Shown: positions 43,983-55,150, numbered from the stretch's first letter. The stretch: DNA of 64,000 nucleotides from Shinisaurus crocodilurus (GCA_021292165.1 CM037877.1:29090197-29154196), one strand, 5' to 3'. The notes: generated from the sequence alone by a model not told the origin. Numbers and translations are program-made.

Positions 43983-45484
43983 TTTTAGCACCAACAATCT
44001 GCTAGGCCTTGTATAGCATCAGGAGGTGATGTGGCCATCTGCAAAGTGGGTTTGCCATATAATGCTATGAAGCAGTAGAAATGGTAGCTGGGCAAACTGT
44101 TCTTTAAATAGCAGAAATTATGTAGCATCTGAGAGCAGAACTACACATTACAAGTCAAACAAGGGTTTCCCAATACAAATGTTTGCCTCACTATGTTCAT
44201 TTGAGGAGGGGAGTTGCTAACCCCTGAACACCAATCATTTGGTCATTTCCCAGCTTTTGTGCAATTCCACCCCCCATTCTAAAAGGTTGAGATGCCTCTC
44301 CTAAGGCTTAGTTACTTCCAGTAAGAACTTTAAGCCAAAATATGCTAGTATTTGGGACCCCACCCCCTTTTGCCTTCATTCCCACCTGCCACTGGAATGT
44401 GCTGCCGACTGCCGAGAGCTTTTCCTAAATGAAATTTGGTCATCGGGATGAAAGAGGCTCAACACCACTGACCTCTGCAAACAAGGTTCACAAAAGTCCT
44501 TTCACCAAAGTAACTGAGGCTAGCAAGTCTGTCCTTCAAGGCCCACAACTTTCTGGCCAGAATCTCTATTGCAAAGTCCCAGAGGCAGGTGTTCCTCCCA
44601 AGAAGGGACAGGGTGACAGTATGCTGAACTTCCATGCCTGAAAAGCCAGGTAGGCCTGGAACTAGGAAGCAAGGCGACGTCAGATGTACTCTTCTCATCT
44701 GTGCCGTGCCAGAGATAGGGAAACCAGCAGAGAGGTAGTGCTATATGTTAACTCCCCAATAAACCTTGGTTGCTTTCAAGCCACGACTAACCGAGTTGCC
44801 TTCTTCTGAGGTCCTCTATGGAACCAGATGGTCAGTCCCTGATTGCACCATTCAAAATTGTGTCCAGAGTGACTTTTAGCTTTCTAAGCACAACTTGCAG
44901 AATATTGAGAGTTCATTCTAAAGGCAATTCTTTGCCAACCCAGTGGACATCAGGATCTGGGAGGAAGGGCACACAAACTGGGAGGCTTTAAGAACCAACA
45001 CCCAGATCAAATGGAAGAACTTCATAGAAGTACCAGAAGGGAGCAGTCAGCAGACAACAGTATCACTTACCCAGTGCTCATGGGTAAGGGAGATGCATGT
45101 GAGAAAGAGAAACTGTCAGGTACAGAGGAGGATGTGAAAGTTTGTAGCTGCCATGGTTGAAGTGTCAAAAAGCAGGGGCGGGGGGGAACTAAAGCAGATA
45201 ATATACACAGTAACCAGGGCCAGTCAGATTTCTATTTCTCAGAGAGCCTGACCTCAGCTACAGATGCTCCTTGTCAAGATTAAACCACATAAAGTGGTTT
45301 GAGAATAAAGTGTAATTGAGAAACTACGAGGGAGAAATAGGAGAACATCGTTCTCCCAGGGCTGCCGAGAGTACTCTCTTGTTGCTAGCAGAAGTCTTTA
45401 TTTTCAGAAACGGTGGGGTGTTATTTGGCTAGCTACAAAAAATATTTCTTGTTAAAATTTAGGAATGATGAAACTCTTCACCTC
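43983..45484. other. Repeat-poor stretch, nothing recognised
   Basis: No repeat family, RNA gene or exon recognised. The short frames here (60-80 codons) have no recognisable domain. Confidence 0.4.
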
Positions 45485-45640
45485 ATAAGAACACAGGAAG
45501 CTGCCTCATACTGAGTCAGATTCTTGCTCCATTCCATCTTGCTCAGTAACGTCGTCGACGCTGACCAGCAGCAGATCTATAGGGTTTCAGGCAGGATTCT
45601 TTCCTAGCCCTACCTGGAGATGCCGGGGACCTGGGACCTT
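45485..45640 (-). mobile_element. tRNA-derived SINE with CR1-like tail (family T), head incomplete
   Basis: + strand order: aagaacacaggaagctgcct, catactgagtcaga, ttctttcctagccctacctg, ggagatgccggggacctggg, accttctt. The rest of the tRNA-like head is missing. Confidence 0.78.
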
Positions 45641-45981
45641 CTTCTTTTTATATAAAAAAATATATGTCATGTCATCAAGACCAGCCTGTGGGTGTGAGTA
45701 ACCCTACCAGAAACCAGGCTTGGGACCAGGTTGCGTCCAATTTGGGGCTATCACAGTAGAGTTCAGACCAAATGTTGGATCTGAGTGACAGCTCCAGAAT
45801 ACATGAATGCGGCTACATTTCTGCTGCAGGCCTCCCCATCAACACGGAGAGGCTGCGCCTGCGAGTGAAGGGGACAGGAGCAGAGCAAGAGTCCCCACTC
45901 CCCTCTACTCTTACGTGATATGAATGACTGAACAGGGCTTAAGTCTTTTAATGGTCTTTGCCAACATTAGATTCTATACGG

Positions 45982-46142
45982 CTGAAATCTTATACACACT
46001 TACCTGGGAGTAGGCCCCACTGGGGAAAAAATGGGACTTACTTCTGAGTAGACAGAGGAGAGGTAGGATTGAATATTCTGGCTGCGGAATGCTGTGGGTT
46101 GTAGGACTTTTTTCTGTCTAAACATGCATCGGATTGCACCCG
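45982..46142. mobile_element. Family C MITE joined to right half of a family E MITE
   Basis: 45982-46075 has tacctgggagtaggccccac, tgggacttacttctgagtag and aggtaggattga (family C). 46078-46142 has gctgcggaatgctgtgggtt, gtaggacttttttctgtcta and aacatgcatcggattgcacc (family E). Confidence 0.7.
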
Positions 46143-46564
46143 GAGTCCTACGGCCTGCGCCCTTGCTGCTCAGAAGCTCCCTAACTCGGAGGCTTCCAAG
46201 ATTCCTATGCCCTGCCAGGCTGAAGTCAGCAAGGCGGGAGGAGCGGTGGAGGTGATCTTTCCTCCCCAGTCTAGTGAGGGTGCTCTGGAGCGGGAGGGAA
46301 AGAGGCTGGAGCAGCTCAGGACAAATCATATCTTGGCCTCTCAGGTCTCCTCCCCTCCTCACCCACTGGAACACCCCCTTTTCCCCCTTTCCAAGGTCGA
46401 TTTTCCTGGCTTGGAGAGGCAGCTCGGGTGGCTCTTTCCATGATGGCTGCAAAGGAGCAGGGGTCGGATCTCCGGCTCCCCCTTCCAAGGCTGGAGCGCT
46501 GTCTCTGACCATGGAAGGGGTTTTCCAAGCCATCCCATGGTCCCAGGGATGCTCACCCAGGTAC
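46143..46564. other. GC-rich non-coding stretch
   Basis: Long frames on both strands (up to 211 codons) run through this GC-rich patch and the neighbouring MITEs and L2 tail. They have no recognisable domain and are best read as chance. Confidence 0.4.
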
Positions 46565-46640
46565 CATTTCATTTCATGTATTACATTTCTGTACTGCCCA
46601 ATAGCCGAAGCTCTCTGGGCAGCTTCCATATCCATAGGAT
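46565..46640 (-). mobile_element. L2-like LINE tail
   Basis: The inverse of the tail gcccagagagcttcggctat, tgggcagtacagaaatg, as at 31389-31727 and 59900-60030. Confidence 0.75.
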
Positions 46641-46736
46641 TGCTCTCTAAGTCTGTTATATTCCCAAGATCAAAACAGTCTTAGAATGAAATTTCTGTTG
46701 ACCACTACTGCTAGAATCATTCCTGTAAAACAACAA

Positions 46737-46742
<6 letters not shown>

Positions 46743-46771
<29 letters not shown>
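46743..46771 (+). repeat. (CA)n microsatellite
   Basis: Fourteen uninterrupted CA units. Confidence 0.95.
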
Positions 46772-46772
<1 letters not shown>

Positions 46773-47127
46773 GTCTGAGACACCAACATAGTTTGTACTT
46801 CTTTATTTTTAATTTACCTATTTTTTGCCCTGATTTATTTTTTTAAAGCAAAAATGAACCGAAGAAACAATACAAAATATAATTAGCTCCCACACAAGAT
46901 GTTGGGCGGATAAGCTGAGGATTCAAAGGAAAGCTAAAAAAGAGAGAAACGATGATGTATATAAATAGAGGTGTTGAACACAAGCTGTTTGGAGTCATTT
47001 AGCACAAGATGAAGAGTGGATGAGCTCATTCAGGAAACAGTGGGCCTGATCCCCTTCTCATACTCATGAATCACAGTGTTGTCACCCTTCCCTTTATGCC
47101 CATTGTTCCACCCACGTCCTTCTGAAA
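46772..47127. other. Non-coding AT-rich stretch
   Basis: Nothing recognised. Confidence 0.35.
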
Positions 47128-47325
47128 CGTAAGAAGCTGCCATCCACCAGTTCAGATTCTTGCTCCACCTAGCCTAGTACTGGCAGAAGCTCACCAGGGT
47201 CTCACGACGCAGAGGGCTCCTTCCTCTCACTTGTTACCTGACCCTTTTAGCTACAGATGCCACAGATTGAACATGGACCTTCTGCATGTAAAACATGTTC
47301 TACACCACTGAGCTCTGGTTCCTCA
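47128..47325 (-). mobile_element. tRNA-derived SINE with CR1-like tail (family T)
   Basis: + strand order: cgtaagaagctgcc, ccagttcagattcttgctcc, gatgccacagattgaacatg, accttctgcatgtaaaacat, gttctacaccactgagct. The last part is the inverse of a tRNA A box region (agctcagtggtgtagaac). Confidence 0.8.
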
Positions 47326-47354
47326 TCATTTTACCACAACTATGTACCCCACGG

Positions 47355-47482
47355 CGTAGACAACCCAGGGCCCTCCAGATGTTTTGGACCACAACTCCCA
47401 TAATCCCTGACCACTGTCCATGCTGGCTGGTGCTGATGGGAGGTGTAGTCCAAAACATCTGGCGGGCACCAGGTTGCCTACC
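47355..47482. mobile_element. Palindromic MITE (family D)
   Basis: gtagacaacccagggccctc, cagatgttttggaccacaac, and the inverse gtgtagtccaaaacatctgg, accaggttgcctaccc. Nearly full length, no clear TSD. Confidence 0.83.
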
Positions 47483-47901
47483 CGATTTACCCTGTATTAC
47501 CCACTCACTGTCTCCTCTGCTGCCTGCCTCCCTAATTGTCAGATTCACAACATAATTCTGCCTTGAACCGAGAGAGTTAGTTAAACGATCAATAGGATGG
47601 ATTTCCCATAGAATATTTTTGAAAAATTAGGCTAAAGAGTGTCAATAACAAATTGAAAATTGGAATTTATTATCATTTCAATTAATGTGTCTTATCTCTT
47701 TATATTCCCCTAGTGGGGCAGGGGACTCAGAGGGATGATTTTCAGCTCCCTGACAAGGAAAGCAAGAACAGGGGCAAGGTCCAGCACCTGGACCTACTGT
47801 ACAGGGCAATACGTGGGCTACATGTTGGTGATTCAGATGCTGTGTAGAAGAAAGTGTAAACTCCTGCAACAACTAACAGCACATTTAACAGCGTGTGCCA
47901 A
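47483..47901. other. Non-coding stretch, nothing recognised
   Basis: Nothing recognised. Confidence 0.35.
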
Positions 47902-48014
47902 CTCAAATACACACAAAAAAATATTGCAATGCCTCATTTTTATTTCTTAACTTTTCTAAGCCAAACCGTCCAAGGTTGGAAAATAGCTCTCTTACAAAAG
48001 ACTCTCCCCCTTTC
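47902..48014 (+). repeat. 113-bp direct duplication, first copy
   Basis: Identical base for base, as far as I can read, to 48215-48327. The ends (ctcaaatacacac and ctccccctttc) are sharp. No transposon termini flank it. Confidence 0.92.
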
Positions 48015-48214
48015 TCTGTAGGTTGGCTCTCAGGAAACAGGCCTGCACAGAGGGCCCCAACACAGCACTTGTGGGGACTTCCAACTATGCCCGTGATAAG
48101 CTCTCCACTCCCTGCCTCCTTCAAAAATGTGTTTTTAATTAAAAAAAAGAAAACTTGAAAAACATCAGGGCACCGGGTCCTCCTTCCAGTTCCTGTCCTG
48201 CACCTGCCACTGAT

Positions 48215-48327
48215 CTCAAATACACACAAAAAAATATTGCAATGCCTCATTTTTATTTCTTAACTTTTCTAAGCCAAACCGTCCAAGGTTGGAAAATAGC
48301 TCTCTTACAAAAGACTCTCCCCCTTTC
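48215..48327 (+). repeat. 113-bp direct duplication, second copy
   Basis: Identical to 47902-48014, offset 313 bp. The 200 bp between the copies is not repeated. Confidence 0.92.
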
Positions 48328-48887
48328 AGCAGGCAGGAAGAGAAGGAAAGGAAAGCTGTTTCCTGCCCCCACTGAATCTTCCTCCATCCCCGTGCAGAAC
48401 TTTCCCCTTTGCTCTCTGTCTCTCTCTGTCTCTCCACTCCCAGCCTCTAGCTCTGCTATTTCTCTCCACCCAACCCCTTTCCTTGGTAGTTCTCTCCCTT
48501 CCCCATCCCTAGGCCCCGCCTTCTTTCTCTCCCTCCCAGCCTCTAGCCTCACTATGTCTCCCCACCACCTCTTTGGACTAGCCAGGCCCCCACGGCAGCC
48601 GTTATGTGACTAGCCACATCCTCCACAGAAGGTATTTTTGTGGTTGTGCCCACCACAGTTTCTCAAATTCCCAAATGTGTCCGCTGCTCCAAAAGGGTGG
48701 GCCTCCAATTCCACCAGCAATGTGTGCAACAACAACAAAAATCAATGCAGGAGGCCATAAAACCAGGAAGACCCCACTGAGCACATGCAACTCCAAGGCT
48801 CTCATTCCTGACCCCTTCTCTAAACATAAAGGGTGATGCACCAGGGTTACATTTATCCAGCCCACCGTCTGTTCCAGCCAATGCAGA
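48328..48887. other. Pyrimidine-rich non-coding stretch
   Basis: C/T-rich, especially 48400-48545 with ctctctgtctctct. Long frames are due to composition. Nothing recognised. Confidence 0.4.
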
Positions 48888-49017
48888 GGTAGGCAACCCA
48901 GCGCCCTCCAGATGTTTTGGACAACAACCCCTGTAATCCCTGGCCATTGGCCATGCTGGCTGTGACTGATGGGAGTTGTAGTCCAAAACATCTGGAGGGA
49001 ACAAGGTTGCCTACCCC
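48888..49017. mobile_element. Palindromic MITE (family D)
   Basis: cagaggtaggcaacccagcg, cagatgttttggacaacaac, and the inverse gtagtccaaaacatctggag, aaggttgcctacccctg. Flanking 8-mers do not match. Confidence 0.83.
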
Positions 49018-49515
49018 TGAACTAAGGAGTACCTGCTTTGGGGGGTTTAGAGACAGTTCTGATTAATGCATTTTAGGGATCTTCTTCTCAAGTAATTCTT
49101 TCGTCTTGCCCTTCCTGTTGCAGCAAGTCTTCTCTTGTTGTTTTGAAGAGTGCGGATTGCTCTCCTGCCCTCCCCTTTCTCTCACCACTTTATTCACACT
49201 TTCTCATTCGTATGTGACAGGCTAGCAAGAACTTACATTTTAAAAACAGGCACTTATGATTCACCTGGTGTTCAGCAAAGCACCCCAAAGACACTTTTCC
49301 TCTGCACAGAAAACAAGACCCCCAAAAGCCTCTGAGTCTGAATCATTTCCCCAGATTTTACTCAAACACATTGGAATTGCTGTGGATTCTTAGAACCCCA
49401 AACCGTGACTTAGACTCAATCAAAACATTTTTGCTTAGATGGTGTTTCTTAGAACCATAGCTCTCAGACCACCACTTCCAGAGCCACCGTTGAGAAATTA
49501 TGGATAAGAACAAAG
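49018..49515. other. Non-coding stretch, nothing recognised
   Basis: Nothing recognised. Confidence 0.35.
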
Positions 49516-49627
49516 TTCTTCTTCTTCTTCTTCTTCTTCTTCTTCTTCTTCTTCTTCTTCTTCTTCTTCTTCTTCTTCTTCTTCTTCTTCTTCTTCTTCT
49601 CTTCTTCTTATATATATATATATATAT
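49516..49627 (+). repeat. (TTC)n tract followed by (TA)n
   Basis: About 28 pure TTC triplets, one interrupted block, then nine TA units. It is a homopurine/homopyrimidine mirror sequence of the GAA/TTC type. The arginine- and glutamate-rich frames across it are artefacts. Confidence 0.97.
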
Positions 49628-49984
49628 TTGAAACTTCTCATGTGTTTCTCTGTTGTCTGAGTTGTTAAGAACAAATGCCCACATGTCACAAAATATTCAG
49701 CTATAATTTTGCAGAAGTTCCCCCCATTTTCTGGAGTTTGTTTTTATAGCAGAAAGGTACTTAAAGGCACAAGCTTTTAATGTTCGGGGGTGGGGAGTGG
49801 GGGGCGGGGGCTGGGCAGCATTACAATATTTGGTTGATGAATCAAACCAATTAATCAATGAAATATTTTTTAATGGCTCTGGTTATCGGACACTGCAGTG
49901 CTCCTACGCCAAGCATATAGAAGCTGTAGAAGCTCAAGGAGGCTTACAAAGTTGCACCATGGTGGGAGTCAGTTGTGCTGCTTG
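49628..49984. other. Non-coding stretch, nothing recognised
   Basis: G-rich at 49785-49812. Nothing recognised. Confidence 0.35.
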
Positions 49985-50145
49985 CAGTTCTCCAGCAGCT
50001 CCCCACATAGGAAGCTGACACGGACTGGCAGTGGCTCTCCAGAGTCCAGGGTTCCAGGCAGGATTCTTTCCTAGCCCTACCTGGAGAGGCTGGGGATCGA
50101 AACTGGGACCTTCTGCGTGCAAAGCAACGGCCCAACAACTGAGTT
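49985..50145 (-). mobile_element. tRNA-derived SINE (family T)
   Basis: + strand order: cactggcagtggctctcc-like start, caggcaggattctttcctag, ccctacctggagaggctggg, gatcgaaactgggaccttct, gcgtgcaaagcaacggccc. Inverse tRNA-like head present. Confidence 0.75.
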
Positions 50146-50309
50146 ATCATCAGCACATAAACCAGTATCCATGCTCTGCATGAGGTTTTCTCACTATCTT
50201 TCAGTTGCCTTGTCACCTCGTTCATCCATCTTTTGGTCATGTTGAGTGTGACCAAAATGTTTTGGCTTTTATATTTGATATCCACCCCAATACAATGATT
50301 GCCCTATAC

Positions 50310-50445
50310 CAGTCTTCCCCAACCTGGAGCTCTCCAGATGTTTTGGACTACAACTCCCAGCATTCTTGACCATTAGCCATACTGGCTGGGGCTGTTGGAA
50401 GTTGAATTCCAAAACATCTGGAGGACACCAGATTGGGGAAGGCTG
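50310..50445. mobile_element. Palindromic hAT MITE (family D) with 8-bp TSD
   Basis: 136 bp, ends cagtcttccccaacc and ggggaaggctg-type inverse. The perfect direct repeat CCCTATAC lies on both sides (50302-50309, 50446-50453). This copy shows family D also belongs to hAT. Confidence 0.92.
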
Positions 50446-50453
50446 CCCTATAC

Positions 50454-51918
50454 ACATAGTAGGGGAGGGGGGAGATGGGAACACTACTTTGCTCAGAAGT
50501 GAATTTAGATGAAGAAGGAAAATAAACAATTCAGTGCTCAATAATCAGTGCAAATGTATGCAAAATTGCTAGAGAAAATATGTGAGATCAGATGCACAGA
50601 TTATCAGCGTTGTGTGTGGATTGGAAGTCAGTGGAGGGCTTGTGTTTGTATCTTTTTCCATGCAATTACTATTGGAGTCGTGAACTGAAGGGTTTTCCAA
50701 ATTGTAAACAGAGCCAATTCACAAGTGAAAACTGGGTAAAAGCATACCAGACTTCAAATGATTTAGCGGTAGTGAGCCCTGCTAGGTGACTACTGTGGCC
50801 AAACCTGGTTAAACAAACCTGGTTAAACTATAGCTAAACCTTGCTAAATACTGATGAGAAGTATTTGCTGATGTTTGAGGAGCCGTGGATGGAGAAGAAT
50901 TTCCATGTAGCTCTCATCAATCCATGACCAGAGAAATCTTTGAAGGTGATAATATTCAGAATTTATATCTATGGTTCTATAAGAATCTTTCTCATGATCT
51001 ATTCAAATGTCATCTCTACAGCTTAGCTAGAGAAGGACGATCAGTCATGGTTCTTGCTAGAATGTAAGAGCTTTTCTACATGAGGCATTGATTGTGTGTT
51101 CGTCATTCCTTTCTCATAGTTGTTTACAGGTTCTTTAGAGGACATTGTGAGTGACCCTCTAGTTTTGCTTCTGTTTTTTAAGAGCACTTTCCTGAGAGGT
51201 TTTTAGAGTGGGGAAAATAGAGTATTATTTCTGAAAGTGAAAGAAAATGTATTTTCCTACTTGTGTGATTGTGTTATTCCACTGTAGCACAGTGCCACCT
51301 ACAGGTTATGTAGTGGAAAAGCAGGATTCAGGAAAGGAAAAGCTCTTTGTGTAGATTCTGTGATGAAACCAAAAGTAGGTACAGTGGATTAACAGCCTTG
51401 TGTATAAAAGCTCTAGGTTTGGGCACCTGCCCAGGAACTTTGTTTCCTGTTAAATTCTAACAGTTAGAAGGTGCCAATGAGAACATCACCAGGAAGGTGA
51501 CTGCTAAGCGGTGGCAGCTGATACTCTTTTAATGGAAAGCAAGACAGTGCGCTGTGCAGTTGATTCATTCTTGCTCAGCAGCCACAGTGAAATGTTTCTG
51601 GTAATGTAACCATTTATTAAGAGTTTTCTTGCCTGTATAATTTTCTTCTTTCTTTTTCTTTTTGTTCCACCAAGTGGGTAAAATACTGAACCATTAGCTA
51701 TCCCTGCCTGGTGAACAGTGCAGCGGAATCAAAAGCTCACACATCTTTAAACTACTGCTTGGTCCAATAGGATATAGTTGTTACCCTTTCCCCCCGAAAA
51801 GGGCAACATCTGTCTCTAGCGAATGCATGAAATATGAGGTCGCATAGGACTGTACCCATTGATTTTAATGAGCACTAGCATGCTTAACTCTGCATGGGAT
51901 TGGGCTGCAGTGAAGCAG

Positions 51919-51920
<2 letters not shown>
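50454..51920. other. Long repeat-poor stretch, nothing recognised
   Basis: No repeat family, exon or RNA gene recognised. AT-rich, with 3'-UTR-like or regulatory-like composition, but no specific evidence. Confidence 0.4.

Positions 51921-51950
<30 letters not shown>
51921..51950 (+). repeat. (ATC)n microsatellite
   Basis: Ten triplets. Confidence 0.93.
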
Positions 51951-52035
51951 ACATCTTCTATTTTACTGAAGTTAATAAAAATAAGAACATTTGTGCCCAC
52001 TGCATATGCTATATAATTTATTCAGAAGTGTTAGT

Positions 52036-52172
52036 GCGGCGGTGGACAATTTGTGGCCTCTCAGATGTTTCGGCCTACAACTCCCATCAGCCCTAGCCAA
52101 CATAGCCAATGGTGAGGGATGATGGGAGATGTAGGCCAAAACATCTGGAGGGCCACAAGTTGCCCACCCCTG
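52036..52172. mobile_element. Palindromic MITE (family D)
   Basis: ggtggacaatttgtggcctc, cagatgtttcggcctacaac, and the inverse gatgtaggccaaaacatctg, aagttgcccacccctg. The left terminus is worn. Confidence 0.83.
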
Positions 52173-52544
52173 TATTAACAGAATTTTCCTCCAGCCCACA
52201 CAAAATATCTGGCTATCAGCCTGCATGTCCTTTCTAAAATCGGTTTCCCTTCCTGTGCTGTGTCTTTTGTTGTATGAAGCACATTGGATTATTATTTTTT
52301 TCATGCATGCATGTGGGCAGTGCACTGGATGAAGCTAGAGGCACCCATCGCCAGCTGGCTCTGCCTCTGATCGATCTGGCTTTGCTCCAGTTGCGATTAA
52401 TGCACCACTTAAGCTTGCCCAATAATGCCTCCGGCACCAGTCAATGGTGCACCTAGAAAAAAAACAGTGCAGTTTTTTGCTCACTGAAAAATAATCAGCA
52501 GAATGAAGGAGTTCCTTTGTTTGTTTGTTTGCTTGTTTGTATTC
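52173..52544. other. Non-coding stretch, nothing recognised
   Basis: Nothing recognised apart from a T/G tract at 52516-52540. Confidence 0.35.
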
Positions 52545-52812
52545 AGTGTGGCGTAGTGGTGAGAGTGTTGGACTGGGACTCAGGAGATCCAGATTCTAGT
52601 CCCCGCTCGGCCATGAAACTCACTGGGTGACTTTGGGCCAGTCACTGACTCTCAGCCTAACCTACCTCACAGGGTTGTTGTGAGGATAAAAGGGAGAGGA
52701 GCAGGAGGAGGATTATGTAAGCCGCCTTGGGTTCCTTGCAGGAAAAAAGGCAGGGTATAAATATAATAAATAAATAAATAAATAAATAAATATAAATAAA
52801 TAAATAAATAAA
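52545..52812 (+). mobile_element. MIR-type tRNA SINE (family M), full length, sense
   Basis: Best copy to read: pol III A box tggcgtagtgg (52549-52559), B box agattctagtcc (52591-52602), MIR-like body (actttgggccagtcactgac, cctcacagggttgttgtgag), then gccgccttgggttccttgca, ggcagggtataaat and a long (AAAT)n tail. The long pure tail suggests recent insertion. Confidence 0.92.
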
Positions 52813-53325
52813 TCCCACTCTTCAGTCAAAAGGCTCCCAGAGCAGCTTACAAGAATCAAGAATTAAACAGTCTCTGCTGGGCATCAAGCTTGCAAGCTAA
52901 AAAGGCACGAGACGCAAGGAAAGGGATTGGGAGGGAGGAGGAAAAAAGCATGATGGTGATGCTTGATTCCATTGCCCAGATGACTGGGAATATACCTATT
53001 CTGGAACCAACTGAACTCAGGTTTGCACTGCATCTATTGTCCTTCTGGGCTGGCCTGTTCCTCTTTTCTTGTGACCTCGGAGAAGCAAACGGCACGGTTC
53101 TTTCCACACTGGCTGCAAGGGGGAGGGAGGCGCTCCGAGCCCCAGCTCCGACCTCGGAGTGAGTTTCTGAGGGCGGAGCTAGGACTCTCAAATATCCTAT
53201 GGCCGTCTAGAGACGCTGTCTAGTGGCCATGGGTTTATGCTGTTGGTTGAATAGAAGTAGTATAGCATGAAACAGGAAATGAATGTGTCCAGCAAACATA
53301 ATGCACACTTGGCTACTGTGCAGTG
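52813..53325. other. Non-coding stretch with a possible LINE tail
   Basis: ggctcccagagcagcttaca (52831-52850) resembles an inverted LINE tail. The rest is unrecognised. Confidence 0.35.
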
Positions 53326-53405
53326 CAACCCTATGCATATTTACTCGGAAGAAAAACCCACTCAGTGATCAGTGGGGCTTCCTCCTAGGATTGCAGCCTT
53401 ACGGT
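53326..53405. mobile_element. Palindromic MITE (family C)
   Basis: gcaaccctatgcatatttac, tcggaagaaaaacccactca, gtggggcttcctcctaggat, tgcagcctta. Confidence 0.75.
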
Positions 53406-54412
53406 CCTTATACCTTAAATCCCAGTGTGTGACTAATGGTTCTCAAACAGCCTCATTTTACCTTTGAGCAAGTTATTTACTGGCTACATCTATAATTAGT
53501 CACTTTATTCATGTACATAATGTTCTGAGTTTTGTTAATGTTAGGTATCGAGAGGGACTGATTCCCACTTTCTTGGCAAAGTTATTCTGGTAGTGATTAA
53601 CATAATTCCACCATAATTCATGGCCGTTTGTTTTTGTGGCCATGTAGTAGGTGGCTCTGTGGCAGCTAAAATCCTGTGCAGTGTCAAGCCCGGGGCTGGC
53701 TCACCCACTGCCTCATCCTCCTCTCACAAGGGAAAAGCATCCGCAGGAGACCTGCAGCCATTTCACTTTGGTGCAGGGGGTCCATCTAAGGCCAGCCCAA
53801 GGCATTCTGCCGACTGAAGCAAACCACAAGATGACGTCCCTGCCTTCCCACATTCCACATACCAGGGGGGGCCCAGCCTCTCGGCAGATGAACCTTACTT
53901 CCACGCAGGTGATGGGACAGCGCCCTGCACCACACTTGAAGGCGGCACGCTGGCTTTGAGGGGGCACAGGCCAGGACACAGGAATCCCAAGGTTCTGTCC
54001 CCTCCTCATCCCGCCACCACTCGCTCCCCGCTGTGCCTGGCCTCCTGCTCGCTGCCCACTCAAACAAATGCTGCCGTGCAGCAGCAGCGGTGCAACGGTG
54101 GCGTGTGTGTTGCATGAGCAGCGCACGCATGCGCAAGTACAATGCTTGCTGCGGTGCGTGGCCCGGGCTAGCTGGCTGCCTCTCTGCATGTTGGCTCAGT
54201 CAGGGGCCTTTCCCATTTGTGAATCTGCCGTGGGACCAGGCAACTTCTTGGTGAGATAGCCAGCCAGCCAGGCCAGCAACAAACCAGAATGAGTGTTGCT
54301 GTGGTGCTTAGGGAAATAGCTGGTGGGGCTCCGGATGAAGGACTGGGGGTCCTACCGCAGCCCCCCGGCGTCTGGTGCCTGAGGAGGCTGCCTCACTATG
54401 CTTAATCTATAG
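53406..54412. other. GC-rich non-coding stretch with CpG patch
   Basis: From about 53680 the DNA is GC-rich. 54050-54170 is dense in CpG and GCA repeats. aaggccagcccaaggcattc, tgccgactgaagc is reminiscent of a hAT end, but no boundaries were found. No exon-like frame is recognised. It could be an old element or a small CpG island. Confidence 0.4.
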
Positions 54413-54547
54413 CAGTGTTCTCCAACGTTGGGTCCCCAGATGTTTTTGGCCTACAACTCTCAGAATGCCCCAGCCAGCATAGCTGGCTGGGGCATGCTGG
54501 GAATTGTAGGCCAAAAACATCTGGGGACCCAAGGTTGGAGAACACTG
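54413..54547. mobile_element. Palindromic hAT MITE (family A) with 8-bp TSD
   Basis: 135-bp near-perfect foldback, ends cagtgttctccaacg and ggttggagaacactg. Perfect 8-bp repeat ATCTATAG (54405-54412, 54548-54555). Confidence 0.94.
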
Positions 54548-54555
54548 ATCTATAG

Positions 54556-54967
54556 GGCTGGCCCTGGGCCCTGAGAAGTGAGGGATCTGTGCCCTTTCCC
54601 CCCTTCTAAGGGGTCCCTGAACAAAGTGGAAAGATCGGGATGGCTCTCCGCCCATGCCAACCCGCACACCTGCAATGGAGGAAAGGGGACAATGATCCAG
54701 GAGGGCTACCAGCCAGGAACTGGGGGAGTGGTTGCACTTCAGCATCACTTCAGCATCCACGCAAAGGGAAAGGGCCATGGCCATCCCCTCCCCCTTTGCA
54801 ATATGCCACGGATGGGGGAAAATAAAAGGGAAGCAATCATGAGACTCTTCCTCCATCCTGACTCCAGCCCGATGCGCACAAGAAGCAGGCAGTGTGAAGG
54901 GGGGAAAGTTAACCGAGACTGGCTAGCACCTGCTGGTTGGCCGCAACACCCTACTGTGGCCACCTTG
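54556..54967. other. GC-rich non-coding stretch
   Basis: Overlapping frames on both strands, no domain recognised. Confidence 0.4.
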
Positions 54968-55047
54968 ATAAGAACATAAGAACGTAAGAAGAGCCATGCT
55001 GGACCAGACCAAGGACCCACCTAGTCCAGCATTCTGTTCACACAGTG
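54968..55047 (-). mobile_element. CR1 LINE 3' end fragment
   Basis: Inverse of the CR1 tail: taagaacataagaacgtaag, aagagccatgctggaccaga, ctagtccagcattctgttca. Confidence 0.82.
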
Positions 55048-55150
55048 GCCAAAATAGGTTCAGCACCACGGACAGCTCCTTTAAAGGTCAGACTGAAACC
55101 CGGAGCGGATACACTGCCCCACTTTCATTGGAGCCACCAGCCTCCACTGC
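55048..55150. mobile_element. Palindromic MITE (family G), right half
   Basis: ggttcagcaccacggacagc, tcctttaaaggtcagactga, cggatacactgccccacttt, ggagccaccagcc. It pairs with the halves seen at 9003 and 26112. Confidence 0.7.

Noticed and set aside
46000..46635. 211-codon open frame on the - strand
   Set aside because: It runs through two MITE pieces, a GC-rich patch and an inverted L2 tail, and has no recognisable domain. The opposite strand has an equally long frame, as expected of GC-rich DNA.
49358..49684. Arginine-rich and glutamate-rich frames
   Set aside because: These are translations of the (TTC)n tract.
52549..52602. tRNA gene
   Set aside because: A and B boxes are present, but no cloverleaf acceptor stem closes, and the sequence continues into a MIR-type SINE body repeated six times.
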